Assembly (NCBI RefSeq): GCF_002081715.1
Contig: NZ_MUKP01000004.1
Span: forward strand, 62,001 to 126,000
From: Nocardia donostiensis
GTDB taxonomy: Bacteria > Actinomycetota > Actinomycetes > Mycobacteriales > Mycobacteriaceae
Length of the DNA stretch: 64,000 nt
Direction: 5' to 3'
A program made the position numbers and the translations under genes. Of the stretch, positions 33,866 to 42,689 are shown piece by piece; within the stretch, counting starts at the first letter, position 1; every line of letters begins with the position of its first letter. The notes under the pieces are model-generated. The model was not told the origin of the DNA. It ran no database searches and saw nothing but the letters and a program-made list of their open reading frames with translations.

Positions 33866-34671
33866 TCCATCGAGCGGTAAACGCCGACCGTGTTCAGGAA
33901 CAGGTCACGCAGTTTGATCGGCAGCACACCTGATAGCGCCTTGTTGAGCCGGGACGTCCACGGCAAGATGACGATCGGCGTCCCGTCCTTCATCTGCTTC
34001 CAGGATGTTTCGACGACCTTGTCCTGATCCAGGATGGGTGTCAACCAGAAACCTGTGGCGCCTTCGAACATTCCGGTGTTGATATAGGTCGGGCACACCG
34101 TGGTCACCTTCACGTGCTGATGCCCGGCGTGTTCGAGTTCGATACGCACCGAATCCGACCAGCCGAGCGCAGCCCATTTGGATGCGGCGTAGACGCTCAT
34201 GCGCGGGTTGTGCACCAGGCCCGCCGAGGAGGCGATGTTGAGGATGCGCGCCTCGGCTCCGTTCGCGACCATGGCGGGCAGGAATTCGAGGGTGATGTAC
34301 ATCGGGGCGAGCGAATTGATCGCCATCGTTTTGTCGATATCGGCGCGGTCGCTGATTTCCCAGAAGTACTTGTTGCCGCGCACGATACCGGCGTTGTTGA
34401 TCAGGATGTCGATATCGCCGACTTCATCGCGCACCGCGGCGGCGGCTGCGGTGATGGCGTCACGATCGGAGACGTCGATCACCTGGTGATGGATCGTGCC
34501 GCCGATCGCCGACATTTCGGCGACGGTGTCCTTCAACGCGGCCTCGTTGATATCCCACAGCACCACCGCGGCCGCGCCTTCGCGCACGGCGCGTTCGGCG
34601 AACAACCGGCCAAGGCCCATGGCGGCGCCGGTGATCAGAACCTTCTTGCCCGCGACCGAATCGATTTTCAT
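33844..34671 (-). CDS. Short-chain dehydrogenase/reductase
   Basis: 275 residues. Classical SDR: cofactor motif TGAAMGLG at about 14-21, DINEAAL (Asp after strand 2, favouring NAD), NNAG near 91, and catalytic YAASK near 162-166. It is cytoplasmic and lies 44 bases after the aldehyde dehydrogenase gene in one operon. An alcohol-to-aldehyde step feeding that enzyme is plausible but inferred. Confidence 0.9.
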   Translation of the reverse strand: MKIDSVAGKKVLITGAAMGLGRLFAERAVREGAAAVVLWDINEAALKDTVAEMSAIGGTIHHQVIDVSDRDAITAAAAAVRDEVGDIDILINNAGIVRGNKYFWEISDRADIDKTMAINSLAPMYITLEFLPAMVANGAEARILNIASSAGLVHNPRMSVYAASKWAALGWSDSVRIELEHAGHQHVKVTTVCPTYINTGMFEGATGFWLTPILDQDKVVETSWKQMKDGTPIVILPWTSRLNKALSGVLPIKLRDLFLNTVGVYRSMDQFTGRK

Positions 34672-34715
34672 CTGTTCATTCCTTCATCAGCCGACTGATT
34701 GCTGCAGGGTGCGGG

Positions 34716-36287
34716 TTATTTCTGGCGCAACCTTTTCATGACACCGAAATACAGCGTCATAGTCTTGGCCCACGTGGCTTCCGACATCCCGGGCAGCGGC
34801 CCGATGGGCAGCACCCGCTGGGTGGCGATGGTCTGGGTGTCGACGTATTTGAGCAGGCCTTCGGGACCGTGCCTGCGGCCGGTGCCGGAGATACCGAGAC
34901 CGCCCGATGGGGCGTCGGCGCTACCCCACGCGGCGATGAAACCCTCGTTGACATTCACCGATCCCGCGTTCACCCGGGCCGCGACCGCGCGGCCCCTGCT
35001 GCCGCTGCGGCTCCACACGCTGGCGTTGAGACCGTAGGCGGTGTCGTTGGCCTGTTCGATGGCGTCCTCGTCGCTGCTCACCTTGTACACCGAGACGACG
35101 GGACCGAAGGTTTCCTCGCGGTACACGGTCATCCCGGGCCGAACATCGGTGAGCACGGTGGGTTCGTAGAAGTACGGGCCGAGGTCGGGGCGGTGTTTGC
35201 CGCCGGTGAGGACCTTCGCGCCCTTGGCGACGGCATCGTCGACATGGGCGCGGACGGTGTCGAGCTGGCGCGGGAAGGTCAGCGAACCCATATCGCTGGT
35301 GAACGCCAGATCGGCGCCCAGTGTCAAGGCTTCGACGCCTGCGATGAATTCGGTGATGAACTCGTCGTAGACGGCTTCGTGCACGTAGATACGTTCCATT
35401 GATTCGCACAGCTGGCCCGCCGAGGCGAAACTGGCCCGGACAGCGGTTTTTGCGGCGGCGGATGCGTCGGCATCACCGAGCACCAGCAGCGGGTTCTTGC
35501 CGCCGAGTTCCAGGGAGTAGCCGATGAGCCGCTCACCGGCCTGCTTGGCGATGGTCCGGCCGGTGGCGCTGGAACCGGTGTAGTCGACGTAGTCGGCGCG
35601 GGCGATCACCTCGCCACCGATCTCGCGGCCGCGGCCGAGCACGATCTGCCACAGGCCGGTGGGTAGCCCGGCACGTTCGGCGGCATGGACGGCCCACAGG
35701 GCGGTCAGCGCGGTCTGGTTGTCGGGGCGGCCCACTACCGCGTTACCGGCGACCAGCGCGGGCAGCGCGTCCGATACCGCAAGAGCCAGCGGGTAATTCC
35801 ACGGCGAGATGACAGCGACGACACCCTTGGGGCGGTGCCGGACGTCGACCCGGGTCAGCGCCGGTAGCACGCCGCGCGGCCGGCGGGTGGCCAGCAGCCG
35901 ACCGGCGACGGCGGCGTAGTAGCGCGAGTTCACCGCGACATCGCCGACCTCGTCGAAGGCGTGCGGCCGCGATTTGCCGGTTTCGGTCTGCACGATGTCG
36001 AGAATCGTGCCCTGTTCGGCCAACACGATGTCATGGAAACGGCGCAGCACCGCGACACGCGTGCGGACCGGGGTGCGGGCCCATTCCTGCTGCGCCTGCC
36101 TGGCCCGGCCGAACGCGGCATCGATATCGGCGATCGAGGACTGCGGCAGATCGGCGATTTTGTGGCCGGTGGCGGGCGCGAACACCTCGACCGACGGCGC
36201 GCCCCCTGCGGCGGCCCGGTGGAGCAGCGGCCGCACCAGATCCTGGGGCAGCGCGACGGTATCGGCGGGCCGTTGGGCGGTGGTCAT
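34716..36287 (-). CDS. gabD2: Succinate-semialdehyde dehydrogenase-type aldehyde dehydrogenase
   Basis: 523 residues from the ATG at 36285-36287. NAD(P)-dependent aldehyde dehydrogenase: ISPWNYPLALAVSDALPALVAGNAV, TGSSATG, catalytic Glu in LELGGKNP, catalytic Cys in SAGQLCESMERIYV, and the C-terminal SGTGRRHGPEGLLKY. The overall pattern closely follows mycobacterial GabD2. It oxidises an aldehyde, perhaps succinic semialdehyde, to the acid. First gene of an operon with an SDR; a divergent TetR gene lies 175 bases away. Confidence 0.88.
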   Translation of the reverse strand: MTTAQRPADTVALPQDLVRPLLHRAAAGGAPSVEVFAPATGHKIADLPQSSIADIDAAFGRARQAQQEWARTPVRTRVAVLRRFHDIVLAEQGTILDIVQTETGKSRPHAFDEVGDVAVNSRYYAAVAGRLLATRRPRGVLPALTRVDVRHRPKGVVAVISPWNYPLALAVSDALPALVAGNAVVGRPDNQTALTALWAVHAAERAGLPTGLWQIVLGRGREIGGEVIARADYVDYTGSSATGRTIAKQAGERLIGYSLELGGKNPLLVLGDADASAAAKTAVRASFASAGQLCESMERIYVHEAVYDEFITEFIAGVEALTLGADLAFTSDMGSLTFPRQLDTVRAHVDDAVAKGAKVLTGGKHRPDLGPYFYEPTVLTDVRPGMTVYREETFGPVVSVYKVSSDEDAIEQANDTAYGLNASVWSRSGSRGRAVAARVNAGSVNVNEGFIAAWGSADAPSGGLGISGTGRRHGPEGLLKYVDTQTIATQRVLPIGPLPGMSEATWAKTMTLYFGVMKRLRQK

Positions 36288-36353
36288 AGGTGGACCGTCT
36301 CCTGGGTCGGACAGACGTGCGTTCAGACGAAACCGCACATCAGAGATTAATTG

Positions 36354-36365
36354 AACAGCGGTGTT
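36354..36365. promoter_or_regulatory. Possible TetR operator dyad
   Basis: AACAGCGGTGTT is a near-perfect 12-bp palindrome (one mismatch) in the 175-base interval between the divergent gabD2-like operon and the TetR gene, beside an AT-rich stretch likely to hold the promoter. Confidence 0.35.
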
Positions 36366-36462
36366 AGAGTAATCCTCGTGCCATACGCCGTGTCAAGCGC
36401 TCCGTTTCGTGCCACAGTCACGAGCCGACGCAGTTGTGCACCGTCACAAGCCGTGAGCTGTC

Positions 36463-37149
36463 ATGGCCGCTGAAGGGACCGCGCGTCGCGGTAGGCCCCC
36501 GCAGACCCGCGCACAAGCCGAAGAGGTGCGCGCCCGAATCGTGGCGGCCACCGCGGAGGTCTTCACCCGCGGCGGTTCCCGCGGACTCAGCGTCAGCCAG
36601 ATCATCGAACAGGCCGGGCTGGCGCGGCCCACCTTCTACCGCTACTTCGCCAACGCGACCGAACCGCTGCACGTGCTGCTCGAAGCCTCCAACACGAGCC
36701 TGGTCGGCGGAATCAGGGACGCGCTCGGCGTCACCGCCGAAGGCGTGGAACTCGGTATCCGGCTCATCGACGCCTACCTGGACTGGGCGCGCAGCCACGG
36801 CGCGATGCTCGGGCCGCTGTTCACCGAACTGCACGATCCCAGCTCCCCCGTTTCGGTCTACCGGGAACAGGCCCTCGACGATATCCGCACCATGCTCCGT
36901 GAAACCCTCGCCCAGCTCGGCCGCCCGATCCCCGCCGACCTCGACCTGGACGCGGCCCTGCACGTCTGCGAATTCGTCGTCTTCCGCATCTCCGTCGCCA
37001 CCACCTCCGGCACCCCACCCGACCCGGCAACGGTCTCGGCCGCCCGAATGACGATGATCCGCGTTGTCTTGGCGACGCTCGGCACCATCGACGACTTCTA
37101 CTACGCGATGGAACTGCCCGGTATCTTCCCGGCCGCACCACCGCGCTGA
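36463..37149 (+). CDS. TetR family regulator
   Basis: 228 residues. The helix-turn-helix spans about residues 22-68: VRARIVAATAEVFTRGGSRGLSVSQIIEQAGLARPTFYRYFAN. The C-terminal helical domain is of the type found in regulators of fatty acid or hydrophobic-ligand metabolism; the ligand is unknown. Transcribed away from the aldehyde dehydrogenase-SDR operon, its probable target. Confidence 0.9.
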   Translation: MAAEGTARRGRPPQTRAQAEEVRARIVAATAEVFTRGGSRGLSVSQIIEQAGLARPTFYRYFANATEPLHVLLEASNTSLVGGIRDALGVTAEGVELGIRLIDAYLDWARSHGAMLGPLFTELHDPSSPVSVYREQALDDIRTMLRETLAQLGRPIPADLDLDAALHVCEFVVFRISVATTSGTPPDPATVSAARMTMIRVVLATLGTIDDFYYAMELPGIFPAAPPR

Positions 37150-37183
37150 GCACGGTCGACGTGACCACAGGTTCCCGACGGGG

Positions 37184-39124
37184 TCAGTCGGTGAGGCTCA
37201 GTCCGCTGGCTCGCAGGACGCGGCGGTCGACGGCGGCGCGGATGGCGGCCGGGGTGCCGATGACGCGGACGTGGGCGCGGGCGCGGGTGATCGCGGTGTA
37301 GAGGAGTTCGCGGGTGAGCAGGGAGGATTCGGGTTCAGGGAGGACGATGGTCACCGCATCGTATTGGCTGCCCTGGCTGCGGTGGATGGTCATCGCGAAA
37401 ACTGTGACCACGGCCGGGAATTGGGTGGGATGCACCAGATAGGGTTCGCTGCCCCGCTGGAGCGCGACGCGCAGCGAGCCGTCGGGCCGGCGGATCACCA
37501 CACCGGTGTCGCCGTTGTAGATGCGGGCCTCGTGATCGTTGGCAGTAACCAGCAAGGGTTGGCCCGGATACCACGTGGCGTGGGTGGTATCCGGGCCTGC
37601 CCCGGCTGCCGCGGCCCATTCGGCGGCCATGCGGTCCCAGCGTTCGACACCGTAGGGGCCCTGGCGGTGGGCGCACAGCAGGCGATGGGATTCGAGTGCA
37701 GTGAGTGCGGACCAGGCGTCGCCGGCTAGGGCGGCGTCGGTGCTGCGGTGTGCGGTGTCGACGACGTCGGTGCGGATATCGGCGATATCGTCGGGGTCGT
37801 GCAGTGACAGCGCGGCACCGCCTGCACGCAGGAGCTCCAGTGCGCGGTCGGCGTCGCCCGCACGGACCGCCACCGCCAGGTCGGCGATGCGGCCGCCGAA
37901 CCGGCGGCCACGTGTCAACCGGACGATGCCGCCACGAAGGCGGGTGAGTTCCAGCGGAGTCAGCGACTCCGGGTCCGTTTCACGGCCCAGGGTGTGCGGG
38001 CCGGTGATCTGTTCCAGCTGCGGGTTGGGCGGGCCGAGCACCGGGCCTGCGACCAGGTCGGCCAGTACCGCGCCCGCATCCACGGACGCCAACTGGTCCG
38101 GATCGCCGACGAGCACCAGCCGCGTGTCCGGGCGCAGCGCAGCCAGCAGCCTGCTCATCATGGTCGAGGACACCATGGAGGTTTCGTCGACCACGATCAC
38201 GTCGTAGGGCAGCCGGTTGAATTCGTGATAGCGGAACCGGGTGCCGCGTCCGCGCTGCCAGCCGAGCAGCCGATGCAAAGTGGAGGCGGTCAGCTCGGGC
38301 AACCCCAGTTCGTCTGCCTGGTCGCGTACGGCTTCCTGCAGTCGTGCCGCAGCTTTCCCTGTCGGCGCGGCCAGCGCGATCCGCGGCACGGGCGCCTGTG
38401 GCTGCGCTGCCCGATGCGCCACGAGCAGTGCCAGGATCCGCGCGATGGTGTGCGTTTTGCCCGTACCCGGGCCGCCTGCGACCACGGTGGTCCAGTGGGT
38501 GGCCGCCAGCGCAGCCGCGAGCCGCTGCCGGTCCGGCCCCGCTGCGCCCGGTGCGAAGCCTTCGGCCCCCGTATCCGTCGAAGCAGCTTCGTTCTGCGAC
38601 GCCCCGGGAGTGCCGAAGAGCCGATCGAGCTCACGGCGAACGAGCGCCGGATCGATCACCGGGTGTGTCGCCGCACGCTCGGTGAGCACGCGCCGGATGG
38701 TTTGTTCCTGCTGGTAGTAGCGATCCAGATACAGCAGCGGACCGACCCCCGGCCGGTTCGTGTCGACCAGCCGCAGCGGACGCAGCGGACCCGAGGTGCC
38801 GCCCAGTACCAGCGGACTGGACCGCAGTGCGGCGACCACTGCCTCGATGTCGGGCCACGACAACTGCTCGGTGTCGATCGGCTGCTCGCGGTCTTCGTCG
38901 ATATCCACGCCGATCTCCCGCATCCGCGCCAGATCCAGGCATACCGACCCCGACCGCACCGCGCGCACCGCCAACGCGGCCGCGAACAGCACCGGCTCCG
39001 CAGTCTCCCCGCCCAACCGGCCCAGCCGTAACGCCACATGCACATCGGCCGCGGCGAGGACGCCCGCTTCGTTGAACTCACGCAACAGACCCGTCCCCCG
39101 CTGCGCCACCTGAATCGATGTCAC
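37184..39124 (-). CDS. recD: Exodeoxyribonuclease V subunit alpha (RecD)
   Basis: 646 residues from a GTG at 39122-39124 with GAGGAG upstream. Superfamily 1B 5'-3' helicase: Walker A AGGPGTGKTHTI, VVDETSMVS (Walker B) and the C-terminal VFAMTIHRSQGSQYDAVTIVLP. It is the motor of RecBCD running on the 5'-ended strand. Last gene of the recC-recB-x-recD operon; its start overlaps the small ORF by four bases (GTGA). Confidence 0.95.
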   Translation of the reverse strand: MTSIQVAQRGTGLLREFNEAGVLAAADVHVALRLGRLGGETAEPVLFAAALAVRAVRSGSVCLDLARMREIGVDIDEDREQPIDTEQLSWPDIEAVVAALRSSPLVLGGTSGPLRPLRLVDTNRPGVGPLLYLDRYYQQEQTIRRVLTERAATHPVIDPALVRRELDRLFGTPGASQNEAASTDTGAEGFAPGAAGPDRQRLAAALAATHWTTVVAGGPGTGKTHTIARILALLVAHRAAQPQAPVPRIALAAPTGKAAARLQEAVRDQADELGLPELTASTLHRLLGWQRGRGTRFRYHEFNRLPYDVIVVDETSMVSSTMMSRLLAALRPDTRLVLVGDPDQLASVDAGAVLADLVAGPVLGPPNPQLEQITGPHTLGRETDPESLTPLELTRLRGGIVRLTRGRRFGGRIADLAVAVRAGDADRALELLRAGGAALSLHDPDDIADIRTDVVDTAHRSTDAALAGDAWSALTALESHRLLCAHRQGPYGVERWDRMAAEWAAAAGAGPDTTHATWYPGQPLLVTANDHEARIYNGDTGVVIRRPDGSLRVALQRGSEPYLVHPTQFPAVVTVFAMTIHRSQGSQYDAVTIVLPEPESSLLTRELLYTAITRARAHVRVIGTPAAIRAAVDRRVLRASGLSLTD

Positions 39125-39366
39125 ACCGCGCTCCTCGCATTGCAGGCCGACCGCGGCGCCGCCGCCGACACCGGCCGTGACGCAGCCATCACCCACATCG
39201 CTGCCAACAACACCGACCCCGCCGCGACCGACGCCGCAACAGGCGCGAACAACACCGCACCGGAAGCGAACAACACCGCACCAGCCGCAGGCACCACCAC
39301 ACCAGACGCGAGCATCACCGCTCCACCGTGGGAGGTGCAGCTGCGTAATACCCTCGCCGTGCTCAC
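39121..39366 (-). CDS. Small hydrophobic ORF between recB and recD
   Basis: 81 codons from a GTG at 39364-39366. The start overlaps the recB stop and the end overlaps the recD start, each by four bases (GTGA), the same junction used between recC and recB. The product is Ala/Val/Gly rich, with hydrophobic stretches (GGAVMLASGVVVPAAGAVL and SVAAGSVLLAAMWVMAA) that could form one or two membrane helices, and a basic C-terminal tail. Part of it comes from a 21-base repeat (GAVLFAS / GAVLFAP). No homologue is known to me. It could also be a spacer that only keeps ribosomes moving into recD. Confidence 0.5.
   Translation of the reverse strand: MSTARVLRSCTSHGGAVMLASGVVVPAAGAVLFASGAVLFAPVAASVAAGSVLLAAMWVMAASRPVSAAAPRSACNARSAV
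39203..39282. repeat. Imperfect 21-bp repeat within the small ORF
   Basis: The 17-base unit GCGAACAACACCGCACC occurs exactly at 39245-39261 and 39266-39282 (period 21 bases, seven codons). A diverged copy lies at about 39203-39218. The repeat keeps the reading frame of the small ORF. Confidence 0.85.
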
Positions 39367-42300
39367 TTCGGATCAGCTCCTGCGAGAAGGTCAGACAGGG
39401 CGACGATCAAGGCCACTGGTGGGCTCCAGTCGAAAACACCGGCATCGTCCGGGGTTTCGGGGCCGATCATGCCGCGTACGAACAAATAACGTGCACCACC
39501 GAGGTGGCAGGACGGGTCGTAACCGGGCAGACGCCAGCGCAGGTAGCGGTGCAGGGCAACCGAATACAAGAGTGCTTGCAGCGGATAATGGGAACGCAGC
39601 ATTTCGGCTGCCATGCGGTCGCGGGAGTAGTGGGCGACGGTGAGATCACCGGTGCCGAGACGGTTGGTTTTGTAGTCGACGATCACGAAACGGTCGCCGT
39701 CGACCCGCAGCACCGCGTCGATGCTGCCGGTGAGGTAGCCACGCAGCGGGGTGTCGTCGAGGGTGGCGAGGCGGTCGGCGTAGGAGTGGAAATCCGTGCC
39801 CGGCGGGAGGTGTTCGCGCAGCAGATCGGCGATGCGGTGCAGGGTGGCGGACACGGCGGCGGGTGTGTCGCCGCCAGCGAGGGGGAGTTCGAATTCCAGT
39901 TCGCACAAGCGGTCCCGGGTGGGGATATCGGCCAGGGACCCGAAACCGAGCGGGGTGCGCAGGACCGCGAGCAGCGCGATCGACAGCAGCGCCGTATCGA
40001 CCTCGGCCAGCATTTCCGTCGCGGTTTCCGCGCAGCGGGCGCTGACCTCGGCGGCGAGATCGGGGGCGTCGGTGTCGATACGCTCCAGCACACCGTGCAC
40101 CAGCGTGCCGAACTCGGCGCCGTAGGGCAGTTCGTTCATCAGCGACGGCGCGCCCGTCAGCGGTTCGTCGCCCATGAACGAGGGTGCGCCCGGTTCGTCG
40201 TCGCGGCCGGGAGCTGCCTCGGGTTCGGTGCCTGTGACGAGGTCGTGCGCGGATGCGGTCAACGCCGAATACGAGGTGCGCCGCCACTGCTGGTCCAGGG
40301 GCCTGTCGAAAACAGCGGCGGCCACACCGGCTGGCCCGGTGTCGCGCCTGAACCGGCGCGGTGTCACCGGCCCGGTTCCGTCGACCCCGGTGACCGCGAT
40401 CGCGCCACCCGCAGCCGACGCCCACCTGGTGATCCGTTCCAGCATGGCCTTGTCCGCGCCGACGGTGACCCGGCCCGGCACCGCAGCCGTACCAGCGGTC
40501 CTGCCCAGGACGAGCCGGTGCAGCGGTGCGGTCGCCGTGGTGAACGCGGGCGCCCACCATGCGACGACCTGGCATCGGGCGCGGGTCAGCGCCACATAGC
40601 ACAGCCGCAGCTCCTCACCGGCTTCCTCGTCCTCGGCGAGCTGTTTGCGTGCGGCGTAACCGGGGGCTTGCGGCCCGCCGACGTCGAGCATCCGGTCGCC
40701 GTCGCGGTGGAACAGCAGGGTCGCCGGTTTCGGGTTCTTCGGGTTGTCCCACGCGAAGGGTAGGTAGACGACGGGAAATTCGAGCCCCTTGCTGGCGTGC
40801 ACGGTCGCCACCTGCACGGCGGCATCGTCCCGGTCGAGCCGGCGGCTCCGGTCGGCGACCGTCCCGGAGGCAGGGTCGCGTATCCGGTCGGTCAGCCAGC
40901 GGGTCAGCGCGGTCAAGCCGAGACCTTCGGTCAGTGCTGCCTGGTCGAGCAACTGGGCGATATGCCGCAGGTCGGTCAGCTCCCGTTCCCCGTTCTCAAC
41001 CGCCAGCAGCCGCGCAGCCAGCTGGGTATCGGCGGCCAGTTTCTCGAATACCGCCGCGAAACCCACTCGGGCGAACAACCTGGCCAGGTCCCGCAACTGG
41101 GTACTCACGCGGCCGACCAGATCCGCTCCCCCGCCGTCGAGATCGGCAGCGGCGTACCCGAACAGCGCAGTGCAGGCCGCCAACCGCACTCGATCCCCGC
41201 GATGCGGCTGCTCCAGCGCCCGCAGCACCCACAGCCAGTCGGTAGCACTGTCTGTGGCGAAAACGCTGGCCCCACCGGCCAGCACCGAAGCAACACCGGC
41301 TCGATCCAGTGCCGCCCGCACGACATCGATCTGCGACCGGGTGCGCACCAGGACCGCGATATCACCGGGACCGATGGGGCGATCCATCGGTTTCTCCGAA
41401 CCGAAGGGGTCGACCGAGATCCGCATTCCCGATTCGAGTAGCCGAACGATATCGGCGGCGAGGTCGTCGGCGACCTTCGCGCGCATCCGGCCGACGGTAG
41501 GGAAACCGGATTTGTTCAACGGCCCCGCACCGGTGCGGGGCAAACAGCGCAGGCGCAGCGGAGCTATGAGGTCTTCCGGGCCCGACAGGCGCGACCACGG
41601 GCGGGTCGCGGTGACCGGCTGGACCACGATCTGGTCGTGACCCAGGGCTGCCCCGCCCATCAGGTGGTCGAAGGCAGCCAGTAGGCCTGCGTCGCTGCGC
41701 CAGTTGGTGGTCAGCTCCTGGCGGGTGGTGGCGTGGGCGACGGCGTCGAGGTAGCTGAGAACTTCCGCCCCGCGGAAAGCGTAGATGGCTTGTTTGGGGT
41801 CGCCGACCAGAACCAGAGCGGTGCTGCCGTGGAAGGCGCGGCGCAGGATCTCCCACTGCAGCGGGTCGGTGTCCTGGAATTCGTCGACCAGCGCGACCTG
41901 GTAGCGGTCGGCGATGCGGCGGCAGGCGCGCGGGCCGTGTTCGGGGTCGGCCAGGGCGTCGCGGAGCAGGGTCAGCAGATCGTCGAAATCGCGGATGCCC
42001 GAGAGTCGTTTACGCCGTTCGGTTTCGGCCCGGACCGCGGTGGCGAACGCTACCCGTTCCCCGGCGGCACCATCGATGTCGGGAGCGAGACGAGCTTGGC
42101 GGTCCCGCACCGCGTCCAACGCCAGCTCATGGGCTTCCCTCACCGTGAACGGTGGTTCGGCACGGGCGTAGCGGTTCAGATACAAGTCGTCGGCAACAGT
42201 GAGCGCCAGATCGTCGACGGCCTCGACGAAGCGGCAGCCCGGCTCGTGTTCTCCGGCGAGCCCGAGCTCGTCGAGCATGCGCTGGCAGAAACTGTGGGTG

Positions 42301-42689
42301 GTGGCGATGGCGCCGGCGTCGAAATCCGACAGCGCCGCCAGTAGACGAGCCCGCCTGCGCCACACCTCGTCGTCGTCCGCGCCGGCGAGATACCGGGTCA
42401 ACGGATCACCCGCCGCGCGTGCGACCTCGGGTGCTGCGAGGGCGTCCGCTACCGCGACGAACCGCTCCCTGGTGCGTTCCCGCAGTTCCTGCGTGGCGGC
42501 GCGACTGAAGGTGACCAGCAGCAGCCGGCCGATATCGATCCCGGCCTCGGCGACGTAGCGCACCGCGAGGCCGACGATCGCATGTGTTTTCCCGGTGCCT
42601 GCGCTGGCCTCGAGCACCGTGGTACCGCTCGGCAGCGGACCGCACAGGTCGAAGGCCGAGCCCAGACCGGAGTCAGCGGTAACGGTCAC
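39363..42689 (-). CDS. recB: Exodeoxyribonuclease V subunit beta (RecB)
   Basis: 1108 residues from a GTG at 42687-42689 that overlaps the recC stop by four bases. UvrD-like helicase with Walker A ASAGTGKT at 28-35, LVDEFQDTDPLQWEIL, GDPKQAIYAFRGAE and VATVHASKGLEFPVVYLP. The C-terminal RecB nuclease domain has GSIDAVLRVDGDRFVIVDYKTN, containing the Asp and Lys of the PD-(D/E)xK site. Unwinds DNA 3'-5' and cuts both strands in double-strand break repair. Confidence 0.96.
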   Translation of the reverse strand: MTVTADSGLGSAFDLCGPLPSGTTVLEASAGTGKTHAIVGLAVRYVAEAGIDIGRLLLVTFSRAATQELRERTRERFVAVADALAAPEVARAAGDPLTRYLAGADDDEVWRRRARLLAALSDFDAGAIATTHSFCQRMLDELGLAGEHEPGCRFVEAVDDLALTVADDLYLNRYARAEPPFTVREAHELALDAVRDRQARLAPDIDGAAGERVAFATAVRAETERRKRLSGIRDFDDLLTLLRDALADPEHGPRACRRIADRYQVALVDEFQDTDPLQWEILRRAFHGSTALVLVGDPKQAIYAFRGAEVLSYLDAVAHATTRQELTTNWRSDAGLLAAFDHLMGGAALGHDQIVVQPVTATRPWSRLSGPEDLIAPLRLRCLPRTGAGPLNKSGFPTVGRMRAKVADDLAADIVRLLESGMRISVDPFGSEKPMDRPIGPGDIAVLVRTRSQIDVVRAALDRAGVASVLAGGASVFATDSATDWLWVLRALEQPHRGDRVRLAACTALFGYAAADLDGGGADLVGRVSTQLRDLARLFARVGFAAVFEKLAADTQLAARLLAVENGERELTDLRHIAQLLDQAALTEGLGLTALTRWLTDRIRDPASGTVADRSRRLDRDDAAVQVATVHASKGLEFPVVYLPFAWDNPKNPKPATLLFHRDGDRMLDVGGPQAPGYAARKQLAEDEEAGEELRLCYVALTRARCQVVAWWAPAFTTATAPLHRLVLGRTAGTAAVPGRVTVGADKAMLERITRWASAAGGAIAVTGVDGTGPVTPRRFRRDTGPAGVAAAVFDRPLDQQWRRTSYSALTASAHDLVTGTEPEAAPGRDDEPGAPSFMGDEPLTGAPSLMNELPYGAEFGTLVHGVLERIDTDAPDLAAEVSARCAETATEMLAEVDTALLSIALLAVLRTPLGFGSLADIPTRDRLCELEFELPLAGGDTPAAVSATLHRIADLLREHLPPGTDFHSYADRLATLDDTPLRGYLTGSIDAVLRVDGDRFVIVDYKTNRLGTGDLTVAHYSRDRMAAEMLRSHYPLQALLYSVALHRYLRWRLPGYDPSCHLGGARYLFVRGMIGPETPDDAGVFDWSPPVALIVALSDLLAGADPK

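Noticed and set aside
39177..40763. 528-codon rightward frame
   Set aside because: Antisense to the recB nuclease end; no recognisable domain.
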